64,000 nucleotides of DNA from Mytilus californianus (GCF_021869535.1 NW_026262690.1:16765001-16829000), one strand, 5' to 3'; numbered from the stretch's first letter, positions 22,336 to 34,724 are shown. Numbers and translations: made by a program. Notes: a model not told the origin generated them from the sequence alone.

Positions 22336-23397
22336 TAATATCACAACATAGAAAGACACACTATAAAATATCAACTGAAATAGCTTAACTCAATCAAAGG
22401 ACATATTAACACCAGTGAACATACACTGAACAATAGTCTATACCATATGTCATGCTCTATACAATTGGGAAATAGTTATTACTAGTCATTCATTTCTACA
22501 AACCAATAGGCGTTTACATGGAACTGTAATTAAATTGTAGCATATTTCTAATTTTGATATTCATGGAAGCTCTTCAAAATCTTTCATATCATTCATTTTG
22601 TTTTTTTTTTTTAAATCCAGTTTCGTTATAAAATGTAGTTGAGGTACTATTTTCGGTGTTTCATAATAATAACGACCAAACAAATTGAAAAGTGCATTTT
22701 TCTTCATTACATTTGTTCAAGTCTAAAATAAAGCTAAAATGTAGGAAATATATTTGTATGTGACAAAAAAGAAAAGAGGCTTGATGGGGTTAACAAAATA
22801 CAGAACTATGGGCAGAAATAGAGAGTAGAGGGTGCACAAAAAGTGGATAAAAGGCAAAAACATAAAGGGAAGAGGTAAATATGTCAAAAGAAAAGAAAAT
22901 ACTGGTGTGCTTATATATATATTTGTATTCAGAAGAAAGAATATGAAAAAACAACAAAAATATAAAGAAGTATATGTATAGCCCACCAGACACATACACA
23001 CACAAATTAAAACATTTTAACATATAGATGAATGGATTCAATTTTTGTTATCTTTATTTAACCACATACCGCATGTTCTGTGCTGTATCCTCCTGAACAT
23101 GTGATAGAGACTAAAAGCATTAAAAGACACACACAAAAATGTTTGAGTGGACTAAAATGTTGGTTTTTTTCAGATCTTTTCTATGAGTTATGCTTATTTA
23201 GTGACCAACGGTAAAGGTTATTATCCCGCTTCCTCTAGATTAACTATTTTTCTAATTATTACAATTTCATGCTATTCTTTTGCCCTTAGTAAGATTGTTT
23301 TTTACATTATTTTCCTATTGGTAGAAAAGATCATTTTGTAATCTTGGCTTCATACTGTTTTTTTAAAGAAAAAAAAATCTCTTTTGAAGTTAAATTG
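22336..23397. other. Non-coding stretch
   Basis: Minus-strand frames at 22723-23041 are hydrophobic phenylalanine-rich readings of an A-rich tract and overlap each other in two frames. I do not regard them as genes. Nothing else is recognised. Confidence 0.35.
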
Positions 23398-24256
23398 TCG
23401 TTCCCTAACTAATTTTTGCATGTTTATATTTACAGAACAATATCCAGTCAATAGTTTGTAATCAATTTGTGTGTAACTTACTTCGTAGATAAGGGAGGGG
23501 GGGTACTAAAATACTTAATTCAGTGACAGGGGATGCCGCTGAGGTTCTTTTCGTATAATTTAATTCTATAATAAGGTATACTTTTTATTACATAATTGAA
23601 TTGTAAAATAACTTGTATGCAAATTTTGGTAAAATGTATTCATTGTGGGATCGAAACTGTATTGTATGCCTTTAAATATCAATCAGAACACATTCATCTT
23701 GGTTTTAGTACAAAGACTGCGTTGACAGTCAGAGAAAAGCTTAACCTTCTGTTCACTATTGTTTCCTGCATTTTGTGTTGCAAAATATTCTAATCCCACC
23801 TTGTGTCAGATTATATATCAACAGTTCTTACCAGGCCAGCAGTATATTTATTTTCACTCCCCCTCATTAAATCAGTCGGTTGACTTGAAAAAAAAGGGGG
23901 GATACGTTCTACATACAAGGTGATAGGACGTGCCGCTGGAATAGGTTATACATTTTCCGGCTTCAAAATATAAGTATAGGTGGGGAAAACTATAAGAAAT
24001 ATACATGATACATTACTTGTAATTATATGAAAAGCCCTCACGGTAACTTTCTTGGTGTTATGACTGTTTTGTTATCCATAAAATTACCATTTATTGACAA
24101 AGGTGAACATATTTTAAAATAAATTATATGAAAAGAACCTCAGCGGCACCTCTATCAATTAAGTATTGAAGTCCCCCTTCAAATCTCAAATTAACGCAAA
24201 TTGATTAAACCGGATATTGTTATGTAAATATAAACATGCAAACATTAGTTAAGTCA
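23398..24256. mobile_element. Foldback/MITE with ~140-170-bp inverted arms
   Basis: The left arm (23398-23570) and right arm (24118-24256) are diverged reverse complements. They share GCATGTTTATATTTACAxAA, CAATATCC, ATACTTAATT and TGCCGCTGAGGTTCTTTTC. The 550-base interior contains a third GTGCCGCTGGAATAGG block and no transposase. Confidence 0.75.
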
Positions 24257-25180
24257 TCTGATATTCTCATCTTCCTATAGATCATCTAATTAAATTGTAA
24301 TATTACTGAATGGCATTGCATCTGTCTTTTGTAAAAACTATTTATAATTACACGGTATTTATTCTAAAATCTTAATGTTTGAAATGAAAGGTATATATTA
24401 TAGCTATAGGCAACCGTTATATCATTTTCATCACCCCCTCCCCCTCCCCCCCCCCCCCTCATCTAAAAAAAAATGCTATCTACTCATTACCTCTTCACGC
24501 GAACCCCAATTCCAATTAATATTAAAAGTAATTAAATAAACGAATAATTTTAAAACGATAGTTTCAACCATTTTATTTAAAAAGTTAATTATATAGGTAT
24601 CCTTTTCGAAACTTTTGTCTGCCATAAATTCATCTTTTTAAATGCAATCTATCTTTTTTTTTAATTCAAGAGAGAGAAAGAGAGAAAGAAAGCGAAGTGG
24701 ATGTATCATTCAAACTATTTTGCATCAATTATCAAGCCAAGACTTTTGTAAGATAGGATTCGTTGTATAAATCAAGTGCGACTGCAAAATATATCATTTG
24801 TGTGTTTTCAATACTATACCGATTAACTGTTACACATGTACTTATAGTCTGGGAATATAGAAGTCAACAGTTTATCTTGATTACATCAAATTAATCATGT
24901 CAAAACTGTTGTAACTGCATGAATGGGTTTTTCTAACCACAAAGATATCAAATGCCAAGCCTATCCTTGATCTAAACATTCTGGCGGGATCTTTATTTTT
25001 ATTCAGTAGAACAAACTATATAATATAACAAGTCTAAAAGGGTACAACATCACCAAAAAAATTATTAAATCATGAACAAATTTCAGATATTTCGGATATA
25101 ATTATATATGTATATATAAAGTGCCCAGAAAATCAACCTTACGATGTAAGAGTAGATCTCGTTATATATATATATATATA
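24257..25180. other. Low-complexity-rich stretch
   Basis: It contains a C-rich tract at about 24434-24462, an AGAGAGAAAG tract at 24670-24690, and a (TA)n tract at 25162-25182. No coding segment is supported. Confidence 0.4.
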
Positions 25181-25357
25181 TATTATCACTGAACTAGTAT
25201 ATATATTTGTTTAGGGGCCAGCTGAAGGACGCCTCCGGGTGCGGGAATTTCTCGCTGCATTGAAGACCTGTTGGTGACCTTCTGCTGTTGTCTGTTCTAT
25301 GGTCGGGTTGTTGGCTCTTTGACACATTCACCATTTCCATTCTCAATTTTATATATA
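25181..25357 (+). repeat. M2-family 3' unit, copy 1
   Basis: It begins ATTATCACTGAACTAGTATA, has GGGGCCAGCTGAAGGACGCC, and ends CCATTTCCATTCTCAATTTT. It is nearly identical to 25964-26140, 783 bases downstream. Confidence 0.85.
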
Positions 25358-25439
25358 ATGATTTGTTTATATTATGTCTAAAAAGTAGAAATTTTTGTAA
25401 TGCTTTCGTACAAATTCATTCATGTCAGGTCATTAAAGA

Positions 25440-26140
25440 TTGCATATTTTGGCGTTAATATTGATTCACTTATAGGGTCTTTGCATCGGCACTAAACACA
25501 TTTATTTAAAAACCAGTTGTTGGCATGACACGGGTTATGTTCTTCTCATATATGTTATGATGGTATGATACTAAACCCCTAACGGGAAGGATTGTGCCTG
25601 ATATTCATATGATGAAGACATAATCTTTCAATCAGTTTAATTGAAGTCTGGAGCTGGCATGTCAGTTAACTGCTAGTAGTCTGTTGTTATTTATGTATTA
25701 TTGTCATTTTGTTTATTTTCTTTGGTTACATCTTCTGACATCAGACTCGGACTTCTCTTGAACTGAATTTTAATGTGCGTATTGTTATGCGTTTACTTTT
25801 CTACATTGGCTAGAGGTATAGGGGGAGGGTTGAGATCTCATAAACATGTTTAACCCCGCCGCATTTTTGCGCCTGTCCCAAGTCAGGAGCCTCTAGCCTT
25901 TGTTAGTCTTGTATTATTTTTAATTTTAGTTTCTTGTGTACAATTTGGAGTTTAGTATGGCGTTCATTATCACTGAACTAGTATATATATTTGTTTAGGG
26001 GCCAGCTGAAGGACGCCTCCGGGTGCGGGAATTTCTCGCTGCATTGAAGACCTGTTGGTGACCTTCTGCTGTTGTCTGTTCTATGGTCGGGTTGTTGTCT
26101 CTTTGACACATTCCCCATTTCCATTCTCAATTTTATGTAA
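25440..26140 (+). repeat. M2-family longer copy
   Basis: It contains extra upstream M2 landmarks (GTCTTTGCATCGGCACTAAA, CCCCTAACGGGAAGGATTGT, GACATCAGACTCGGACTTCT, CAAGTCAGGAGCC) before the same 3' unit (25964-26140). Together with copy 1 it forms a partial tandem of the repeat's end. No coding frame is supported. Confidence 0.75.
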
Positions 26141-26238
26141 TTTATTATTATCAAAGCTGCTGTGAACATATTATCTTTAAAATTATTCTTGTGTTTTCCT
26201 CTTATTGTTAAATCATACTTTTTAATTTGGACACTTAC

Positions 26239-26318
26239 AGAGAGGGGACGACCATTTGATATCATTTTCTTAATCCTCCTATATCCCCAGAGAAAATCAA
26301 ATGGTCGTCCTTTTATAT
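26239..26318. repeat. Short inverted repeat (GGACGACCATTTGAT)
   Basis: GGACGACCATTTGAT at about 26245 and ATCAAATGGTCGTCC at about 26296 are perfect 15-bp complements around 36 bases, probably a small MITE. Confidence 0.7.
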
Positions 26319-29102
26319 TAAGCAAATATTATGAAAACAAAGTGTCATCAAGGACAGACTTTAAATATGAATAAAAAGAAAAATGTCGTATGCATCAACA
26401 AGACAGTAACTCAATGACAAAAAAATTGACAAATGACCAGATTGCAGATTAATTATACAGTTAATATATGTAGGAAACTACAATGGTTTGTTTTCTTTTT
26501 TACTTGCTTATAAAAGCAATAGTACTATCAATGTTGGTCTTAGTAAAAATGGACTAGAAATCGTCCTAAATATGCATGCAATATTTGGCACTGGACGTTG
26601 TGCAACCAACAATCATTCATATTTTGAGGAACATACATTTGTGTATCCTTTGTGAACTAGACGTACGTTGTCTCCTTTCCTTTTTTTTTAGGGGGAGGGG
26701 AAGGGGGTGCAGTTATGTCTGCAAAACAGGTCATTATTTTTTTATACAAAAAGGAGAACAAATATTTCTAAATTCCAATTGACTGAATGAATACAAGAAA
26801 CCTTAAAAGGAAATACATTACATTGAACTAAAGTCATTTTTTTTACCGATATACATATTTTGTTAAGGTATGTTGGTAAACAATTTCAGACATTTGTCTA
26901 GCTACACAATTTTAACTATCGCAAGATGGAGTCATCTAAAACAGGCAAATTGACATCTAAAAATATTGAACGCTTATGCATCTCTTTAAGATATAAGTTG
27001 GACGCAAAATAAATGTCAATTAATGTTCTTAAAAAATCAGTTTTTTTGTCCGCAAGTGAAAAAAAAAGTAGGACGATTTGGCAATTTATAGCCTGTTGAC
27101 CAAATGAAAACGTCATCGGAATGCAATGTGAGTGATTTGATTGGTTAACCTCATTTATTAAACATTACATGTATTCAAGACAACTTCTAACGAGCTTGAA
27201 ACAAAGAACATGCATGCAATTATATATTTATATATACATAAGTACGTCTGAACAAGTGACAACTATAAAAAAAAAATATGATTAAAATATGATTAAACCT
27301 GTTATAATATTTATTATGTCTGTCCGAAACTAGCAGTGGTCGTTAATTACTTTTTTTTTTTTTTTATAGTTTTTAACATATATTTGATCGTTGGTTTGCT
27401 CTTTTGAAAAGCATATTTAACATTATGTTGTACCAGTGTCTTTTTTAAAGTAAACTACACTCTACTGGTATTGCTCATAGTTCAAGACCGTACGATTGAA
27501 TATATACAAATGTATGTTTGCCGCTTTCAAACAGTATGCTACAATGTACATTTATAAAAATAAGAAAATAGATTTTATGAGTTGATTAACTAGCAGGACA
27601 TAATTGTTCAATGAAAGGGTATTAGTGTTTTTATATTGAGAATGTGTCAATGTGTGCACGTATATGTACATATACATTTTGAGATGCATTTAAATTTTCA
27701 ATCGGACTTAATTAAGTCCGTGTTTGAAATTGCCTAGTGTCTTAAATTTCCAATTCGTATTAATATTTCCTGAATAGCAATCAATTTTGTTTACACTTTA
27801 GTCTATTTTCTGAATAAAACTGCTGAACGTCTTATATTCTGGTATCGTAACCTTTGCTTGAGATGGACGTCCGTTTAACTGAGCGAGATGTATAAATACG
27901 CAGCCACGTTCGATCGGAACTTGGATGGATGCTTTATGTCTATATGTTCCTGAGGGTTGACATACTGGTGAAATATTGCTAGATAAATATCTGTCCTTAT
28001 CAATACCCTAGCAGTAGCTGTCTCCAATTCCTAACCTTCAAACGGAACAGCCCTTTCTTTTAAAATCAACATATCGCATCCTGTACATGCATGACATATT
28101 TGACACTGGACGTAAACCATCAACTATCAGTCCTAGTATTACTGCTGCGTACAGATCAAGTAAAAAAATAATGAAGGTTGGTACCTAACGATATCATTAG
28201 CACACCAAATATTGTTTATTAATTTCATAGCCCTCTGTTCTTACATCTTTCTATATTCATAGCGGTATCTCTGGTAAAAAGCCTTGAATTCCCGTATTCT
28301 TTTGAAGGGTTTCTATTGAATTATGACAGATATAGATGACTTTATTAAAAATTGATTAAATTTCCTAAAGACGTAAAGTTTGAAAGTAAAAAATACAACC
28401 ACAAATTTACATTGTTAGGCAACAAATTTAACGAAAGTCATTATCGAACTGAAAAAAAATCTACTTTATTTATAGAAAGTCGAGTTGCGAGTTACGAAAG
28501 TAAAGTGCGATTTGAAAGAGTCAAGCTGCAAGTAAAAATAGAAGATTTGATAGTTAAGCATGTTTATAGAATATTTCAAAATAAAAATGATGTATAGTGG
28601 ACAGTCTTTGAAATAACCGACATTCGTATGAAAACATGATTTGATTCAAACTAATATTGCTACATCATTCCATAATAAATGAAAAATCTAAATTCACTGC
28701 AAAAAAAAAAAAAGAGTATTTGGCACAGCAATTTATCAAAAAACTAAAAAGACCTTCGAATAAAATAAATAAAAACGTGAGGACCTGACAGACTTAACAA
28801 TGTGTACAAACGATAAAAAAAAATTAAAAGAGAAAAAGCGTGGTAAAGTTGTAGTTATACGTAATGAATCTAAGCGTTATGATTGTAAGTTATTTAATTC
28901 CAATAAAAAGGCCAATGGCTGAAACGTATGGAATCTTCACGCTTATACTTTCATTAACTGCAATTTTTTTTAGGTATAACATTATATTTTAACATAGTTT
29001 CATTTTTACATAATGTGAAATTAACGCGTTATTACAGAGTAAATTGTTTTAATCTGAACTAAATTGTATTAAACATTCGTGAAAGTATTGTATAAAATTA
29101 TG
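26319..29102. other. Long non-coding stretch
   Basis: It holds a polypurine tract near 26690-26710, A/T homopolymers, and a perfect palindrome GACTTAATTAAGTC at about 27705. A TATA-like TGTATAAATACGC lies near 27890 with no gene seen after it. An 81-codon plus-strand frame at 28352-28597 is lysine-rich and unrecognised. None is strong enough to call a gene. Confidence 0.35.
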
Positions 29103-29350
29103 CATGGAAATGGGGAATGTGTCAAAGAGACAATAACCCGCCTATAGATTTAGTCTTAGATGCATGATTTTTTTTATTAGTTGCTAGTGGCTTTGGACTA
29201 GCTGTCAGTTACTGCGAGTACTCTCAGATCTGTACTTATATTGTCTTTTTGTTGTTGGGATGTACAAGTACCCTGCCACGTCCACTCTGTGTACAGTTGT
29301 ATTTGTATTTATATCCATCTGACGAGTTAAGATTTTTTCTGTCTAATTTT
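29103..29350. repeat. Composite dispersed repeat
   Basis: It starts with a reverse M2 end (GGAAATGGGGAATGTGTCAA). A block follows with GTGGCTTTGGACTAGCTGTC, GCGAGTACTCTCAG and AAGTACCCTGCCACGTCC, which I recognise as a frequent mussel repeat. Confidence 0.6.
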
Positions 29351-31799
29351 CTATGAATAAAGTCCAATAATTCTGGAATGGCAAAACTTGAATTCGCCAA
29401 AAGCAAAAGGGAGATTTTTTTAAATTACACTTATGCAAAATAAAAGGGAAACACTTGAGGCCAAAGGGAAGATATATTCGGTTGTTAAAAGTATAAAATA
29501 AAACATATGGAATCTTATTGATTATATAACAGTGATATTGCTTTGATAAAAAAAATTCATGAAAACAACTGAGTAAATAATCTGAATTTAAAAAAAAAAA
29601 TATTGCAACATTTCACATTTGCACAACATGCTCTTTTTACAACACTTTGGAGCCCATAGTCTGCTAAAGTTTCATTTATTAAATTTTGCATTAGTTCAAC
29701 AAAAATATCTGCTAATAATCACTTGAACCACCTCAGGGTTATCTGGTGGGGTTACCATTCTGTACTTGTCATTTTCTTATCTGAAAAAAATATGGTCAAA
29801 TTTATTAAAACACTTCAGGATATGATGCACATCATGTAAGAGTTACTTTATACCTTATATTGTTGTTAATCATATAAATGAATTTTAAATAACTGTACAC
29901 TTCATTCTTGAAATTAGGTTTTAAATCCAAATGAAACAATATTGACATTTATACGGCATAGATAATAGAATAAAATCTTTAAACTATTAAAAGTATACCA
30001 TTTGGCCTAAAGTCTGTGTAGGATTACTTGACCCATATCCTATAAATTTTAAGTCCAGTCCTAATTTATTCCATTGGAAACTTTCATGTCTGAGTCACAG
30101 TCTGACTGTTAAATGCAGAATATTTTCAGTCTGTTTCCTTATGAAAACAGTTTGAATACCAAGTGTGTTATGTTTTGTTTCATATTTTGGGGATTGAAAT
30201 CATAGCACATTGTAAATAACCCACTTTGTAATTACCCTAAACAGACACTTTTGGATTACTTACCTCTAATATATTGTAGTGCTATTGTTTTCTATTAACA
30301 AAAAAAAAATTGCTTTCAACATCACTCCATTAAAATGTGTTTTTGCAATTACATAGACATTCCATTTGAATACTGTTTTCTTGTTGCATGTATATCATAC
30401 ATGTACGTATTTTTGTTTATATGTAAAAGTCCTCTGTTTTGAATTTTTTATCCTTAGTGAACATCTTTTTCCATCCTGTAAATATAAAGCAAATGTACAT
30501 CCAATTACTAAATGTATAAAACTAAATAATTCATCAACACATGAATACAAATTTGCCAAATAAATTACCAAGAAAAACATGTACATGTAAAAAGTTACAG
30601 GCAAAGAAAACATTTCAAAGTCTTGAAAAATTATTTTTAGGTTTAACATGGAGCAAATTAATTTATGTTATACCAAACCTTTTGATTTAATATTGTACAT
30701 AAATCCAGTGTACAATGCATGCTGAAATTTTATACATTTTTGGGGTCACTCACAACCCTTTTTTTAAATCTTGTAACTACTGTCAAGACTGCATTGACAC
30801 TAAATTGACAACTTGAATTTGATAATATTAATGAAGTTTGAGAAAGTAATATTGTCAATGGATTATCATTTCTAATTAGATTTTATAATGTAATATATGT
30901 GTAACTGAGGTTTCAAATGGGTGGGTGATTGGTTACTTTCAACGTGTAATTTTTTCTTTTATAATTTCAGAGGTATGACTTTAGATGATGGCTATCTAAT
31001 TTTTTTTTCTATGGAACAGAGGGGGGGGGGGGGGGCTTATGGAAATGAACATGATGAATATTCTGATCTGGAACATACCCATGTAATCATCATGATCATG
31101 GTTATAACTGAACATAAACTAAATGTTACTCGAGATTGCTGACACAGGATGAAAATGAATATTCTGTCCAATAAAATGCAGGAAATAATTGTGTACAGAT
31201 TGAAAATAAATTAATAGTCATACTAGCAAAATAAGAAAATGAATATTAGGGGTCATATGTCGCTTTAAATATGTTAAATTCCTGCTACCGACCCACATAT
31301 TTTTTTTTTGTGTATAAGTATGGATAGTATTTTATGTTCATGGAAAGTTTTTATAAATATTAAATTTTGATGTATATGAAAATGATGAAATGGAACGAAT
31401 ATATTTATAGTAGGCCGATTATGAAGTAGCAAAGAGTTAAAGTGTATGTGTCTCACATGCTAATGATGGTACATGGACTTTTGAGTTGAACCGGAGACGT
31501 TCGGCAAATTTCATGTAGTATATTTTGGGAAATAATCACCCCCCTTTTTAGAGAATTTGCACTTACAGTCGGCATGTAACGTGATCATCGGTGCATTCCA
31601 ATTTGATCCATTTTGGTCCATATTTGCTGTTAGAGGTTTACAATGTTCTGTTATCTGAGCACGAAATGATGGCGTTAACATTTTCCAGGAAGATTGTGAA
31701 ATACACTTTCAACATTAGTTTGAAAACGGATGTCAACTTGTGTGGGAATAATATTTCCGGAGACAAGGGCGGATACCCAAGACCGAAATCCGAATGTAA
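29351..31799. other. Non-coding stretch
   Basis: AT-rich sequence with a 17-G homopolymer region near 31021-31037. A plus-strand acceptor-like TTTATAATTTCAG near 30969 is followed by a frame that soon stops. Overlapping short frames on opposite strands at 30366-30649 are not persuasive. Nothing recognised. Confidence 0.35.
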
Positions 31800-32478
31800 T
31801 TCACCAGTGCAAAGAAAATTTGTTTTAAATATCAACTAACAGATCCTGTAGAATTTTTGGATACTGTAACAACTAAAGAAACATGGAAAAAAGCATGGTC
31901 AATAAAATTAAAACATACTGACATAGAAAGATCTTGGATGAGAAAGAACATTTCAATAGCTTACAATACTTTTCTCCAATATATATACAGACTTGGTCAT
32001 TGTCATCCATTGGTCAGTATATCCACTTCTGACCCTAAATTCGTACCAAAATTGCCACCGCGAGTGAAAATTGCTACAGGAGGATACATCCTACAATCCC
32101 AAAGAGCCAAATATAATTCTAATGTAGTGAACCCAACATGTCAACTATGCAAAAAACGGAGAAGAAACATTATCTCATTTCCTGCTTACATGTGTAACTT
32201 TAGATGCTGTAAGAAAACCCATATTAGAAAGAATAGTGATAACGGCTAGTAGAATTTTCTCTGAGAGCAATAGTGTCAATAACATAGAACTACTAAGATT
32301 GATTTGTGATCATTACAACTACTGCAAAAATAACAACGATCAAATTTTGGATAATATATCGAAAATTCTTGAACCGCAATGCAGGCAAATGATCCACCTA
32401 CTCCATACAACAAGATATAGACTACTCGGTTTGGATAGTAAACAACCGAAAAAGAGAAGGAAAGTTAAAGACTATTAG
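31800..32478 (+). pseudogene. LINE reverse-transcriptase C-terminus, one frameshift
   Basis: The first frame (about 31800-32150) ends at the motif RVKIATGGYILQSQRAKYNS then CQLCK. A one-base gain in the A-run at about 32150 shifts the reading, and the next frame continues through ETLSHFLLTC, giving the C-x2-C-x8-H-x4-C cysteine/histidine motif. It then reads VRKPILERIVITASRIFSES and on to LLHTTRYRLLG before the stop at 32476-32478. This is the C-terminal zinc-knuckle region typical of mollusc non-LTR retrotransposons. Only this 3' part is present, as expected for 5'-truncated insertion. Confidence 0.8.
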
Positions 32479-32930
32479 TTAATTAAAGTGTTATGTAAGT
32501 GACTCAGCATAAGACAGTCCAAATTATCAATTCTTATTTAGATAATTTTAGATTTTTAAATTAACCTATTGCGTATATTATAAACTGACAGTTTGTGTGT
32601 ATAATATTCTGGTGGATTGAACTTTTATTTGTGTGATAATTATATATTTTCGTGGTGGTGGTGGTGGATATCACTCCAGCTAGACTTGGAGGTGTGCAGA
32701 GTTTATTATACAGATTACAGATTACAGTGGTTGGTTTAAATTGTGGATTCAATATATGAATAGGAAATGTCAAATGATGAAAAATGGGATTTATATTTTA
32801 CATGTTTCATATCATTTTACACTTTATTTTTGCCGTTTAAATCATTTCTTGAGATCACACTAATTTGAAATTAATTAACTGAATATCTGAAATAAGCTTT
32901 TACCTTTTATTTTGTGTGGCATAACGTTTA
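32479..32930 (+). other. Probable LINE 3' tail and unrecognised sequence
   Basis: It follows the LINE stop. It has a GTGG microsatellite at about 32653-32668 and a duplicated CAGATTACAGATTACAG block at about 32710-32727, which are plausible 3'-end features of the insertion. Confidence 0.35.
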
Positions 32931-32984
32931 AGCATCCACGAATGTCATAAATACAACTTCACAGCGTGGAATGCCAAATCCAAC

Positions 32985-33075
32985 GTCAAACAATGGCCGC
33001 CATTACGTGTTGACAACGTCGTCTAGTGAACCGTATCACTGAGCACCGAAATCCTTACTCAGACGCTTCCGGTTG
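32985..33075 (+). promoter_or_regulatory. Possible promoter with YY1- and ETS-like motifs
   Basis: A GC-richer island contains AATGGCCGCCATT at 32993-33005, a perfect palindrome formed by two head-to-head GCCAT (YY1-like) cores. It also has GACAACGTCGTC and CTTCCGG (ETS-like) near 33067. Such motifs cluster around housekeeping start sites in animals. It lies about 400 bases before the first exon of the gene end at 33458. Inference only. Confidence 0.35.
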
Positions 33076-33245
33076 TCTAACTGAAGGGGGTACTATCCGT
33101 CACGAAAAAAGTGCTTGTAGGAGCTTTTAGTGTTCAAACTATCTTGTGTAAAGATTTGATGTTAAGAGTTGTTTAATGCAAGTTTTCACTTATTTTTTAT
33201 TTATGTGCTTGGAAAAGGAGTTTGTGAGGATCATCGTTCGGTACT

Positions 33246-33296
33246 CCTCGGCAGATTATACTTATGTAACACGAAGGGCAGCGGAATCTGCCGAGG
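33246..33296. repeat. 12-bp perfect inverted repeat
   Basis: CCTCGGCAGATT (33246-33257) and AATCTGCCGAGG (33285-33296) flank 27 bases containing ATGTAACACGAAGGGCAGCG, a motif frequent in mussel repeats. It is either a small MITE or a stem-loop in a transcribed leader. Confidence 0.6.
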
Positions 33297-33457
33297 CTTA
33301 CCAGGATGGGTTCATCATTTGCAAATCCAGCGTCTTTTCGAATTCATAGAATCAACACTTTTCTTCAAAATAAATAGAATGATGCTTGTTTAATTCAATA
33401 GTTAGAAGAGGTTTTGCTATTCTTATAATTTTATATACATGTATTGTTTTATTCTAG

Positions 33458-33851
33458 ATTGATGAGAGAAGTGCAGAGGAAATCATCATCTGTCTTGACA
33501 TGCTACAAGAGGAGATTAAAGAACAGTGGCAAATCTGTTGCCAGGTAAGAATCATAAGTGTATTTGATTTTTAGAATGCCAATATATATTTGAACAAATG
33601 AATAATATAAAGCATGAAAAGAAGTTTAAATTAGAAAATATATATCAATTGATTCATCAGTAAATTTATTCTTTTATACCACCTTGGTCTTAACGTTGTT
33701 ATCTGGATCTTAAATCATGCTTTTACTTTTTTGTGTTGTAGTTCGTATACTTATATTTTAATAGTAATTCTACTTAGTTGCTTATCAATTTTTTTCTATA
33801 TTTCAGGCCAGTGACCAGCAGTTGGGTAATAAGAAAGGAGAAGCTCCATGA
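33458..33851 (+). CDS. Two 3'-terminal exons of an unidentified gene
   Basis: Exon 33458-33544 (87 nt) follows TTTTATTCTAG and ends at CCAG|GTAAGA. The next exon starts at 33807 after TTTCTATATTTCAG. In frame 1 they read IDERSAEEIIICLDMLQEEI then KEQWQICCQ, joined to ASDQQLGNKKGEAP and TGA at 33849-33851, an amphipathic helix-like tail. A second frame starts at ATG 33462 and is also open across the same junction, giving about 65 residues to TAG at 33919-33921 (begins MREVQRKSSSV). I prefer frame 1 for its acidic/amphipathic composition but cannot decide. The splice signals and the poly(A) signal that follows are the strongest evidence that this is a real transcript end. Confidence 0.5.
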
Positions 33852-34001
33852 CTTATTGTCCTGCAAAATGAAAACAGGACAGTTTCAAATTTTGTTGTTG
33901 TGGGGTATGGGGTACAAGTAGAAGTAGGAATGGTCATTAACAATATTATGTAAAGGTACCTTGTTATGCATTTATGTTTGATTGTTCAATGATTAACTGG
34001 A

Positions 34002-34007
34002 AATAAA
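34002..34007 (+). promoter_or_regulatory. Poly(A) signal AATAAA
   Basis: AATAAA is followed after about 15-30 bases by a GT-rich stretch (TTTGTTTTATATGTTG), the usual cleavage/polyadenylation arrangement, 150 bases after the stop of the exon pair at 33458-33851. Confidence 0.6.
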
Positions 34008-34329
34008 TGATAACATAAATTCCTTTGTTTTATATGTTGTAATTTTGTTTTTAAAGCTAGATTTAGTATTATGATAATTTCATTTCAAAAAGTTCTAGAT
34101 ATGACATTTACTATTTTACGAATATTTGAAAACGAATGAAGAAAAAATGCAATAGTCAAATGAAAAATGGAAATTCCATTTTCTTAATTGCATGCATTGG
34201 CTCCTTTTTGTGATGGTATGAAAACCTGTTTTATTGAGAGCTATCTATTAATAAACGTTTGACAGTCTAGCCTTCCGGAAAATTAGTTAAATTTAGGCCT
34301 AATGAAGTAACGGCTTCTCACACTGAAAT

Positions 34330-34630
34330 GATAAACATGTTTCTTCACGACCCTTTATGATCTAAACATGTTTACATTCAAAACACTTCACAGCTAAACG
34401 TGTTTCCAGACAAAACACTTCACAGCTAAACACGTTTCCAGATAAAACATTTCACAGCTAAACATGTTTCCAGATAAAACACTTCACAGCTAAACATGTT
34501 GACAGTCTAACCACTTTTCAGCTAAACATGTTTCTAGTCTAAACACTTTACAGCTAAACATGTTTACAGTCTAAGCACTTTATATCTTGACACGTTTATG
34601 CTGTTAACACATTAAATATTAAACATGTTT
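34330..34630. repeat. 32-bp minisatellite, about nine units
   Basis: The CAGCTAAAC anchor occurs at 34391, 34423, 34455, 34487, 34519 and 34551, exactly 32 bases apart. Degenerate units in register lie before (34359) and after (34583, 34615). Each unit carries the palindrome AAACATGTTT or a one-base variant. Confidence 0.9.
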
Positions 34631-34724
34631 AGATTTAAAACATGTCAAAAATCGGTTTCATAAATGTGTTTATGAAAGTGTTTAGGCTCTATATATTTAA
34701 CCTTATGTTAAAACATACAGACAT

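Noticed and set aside
22723..23041. Hydrophobic minus-strand frames resembling membrane proteins
   Set aside because: They are phenylalanine/leucine readings of an A-rich plus strand and exist in two overlapping frames.
28352..28597. 81-codon lysine-rich frame
   Set aside because: Lysine-rich composition is expected from A-rich DNA; no context or similarity.
34330..34630. CRISPR array from the regular 32-bp spacing
   Set aside because: There are no unique spacers. Whole units repeat with drift, so it is a minisatellite.
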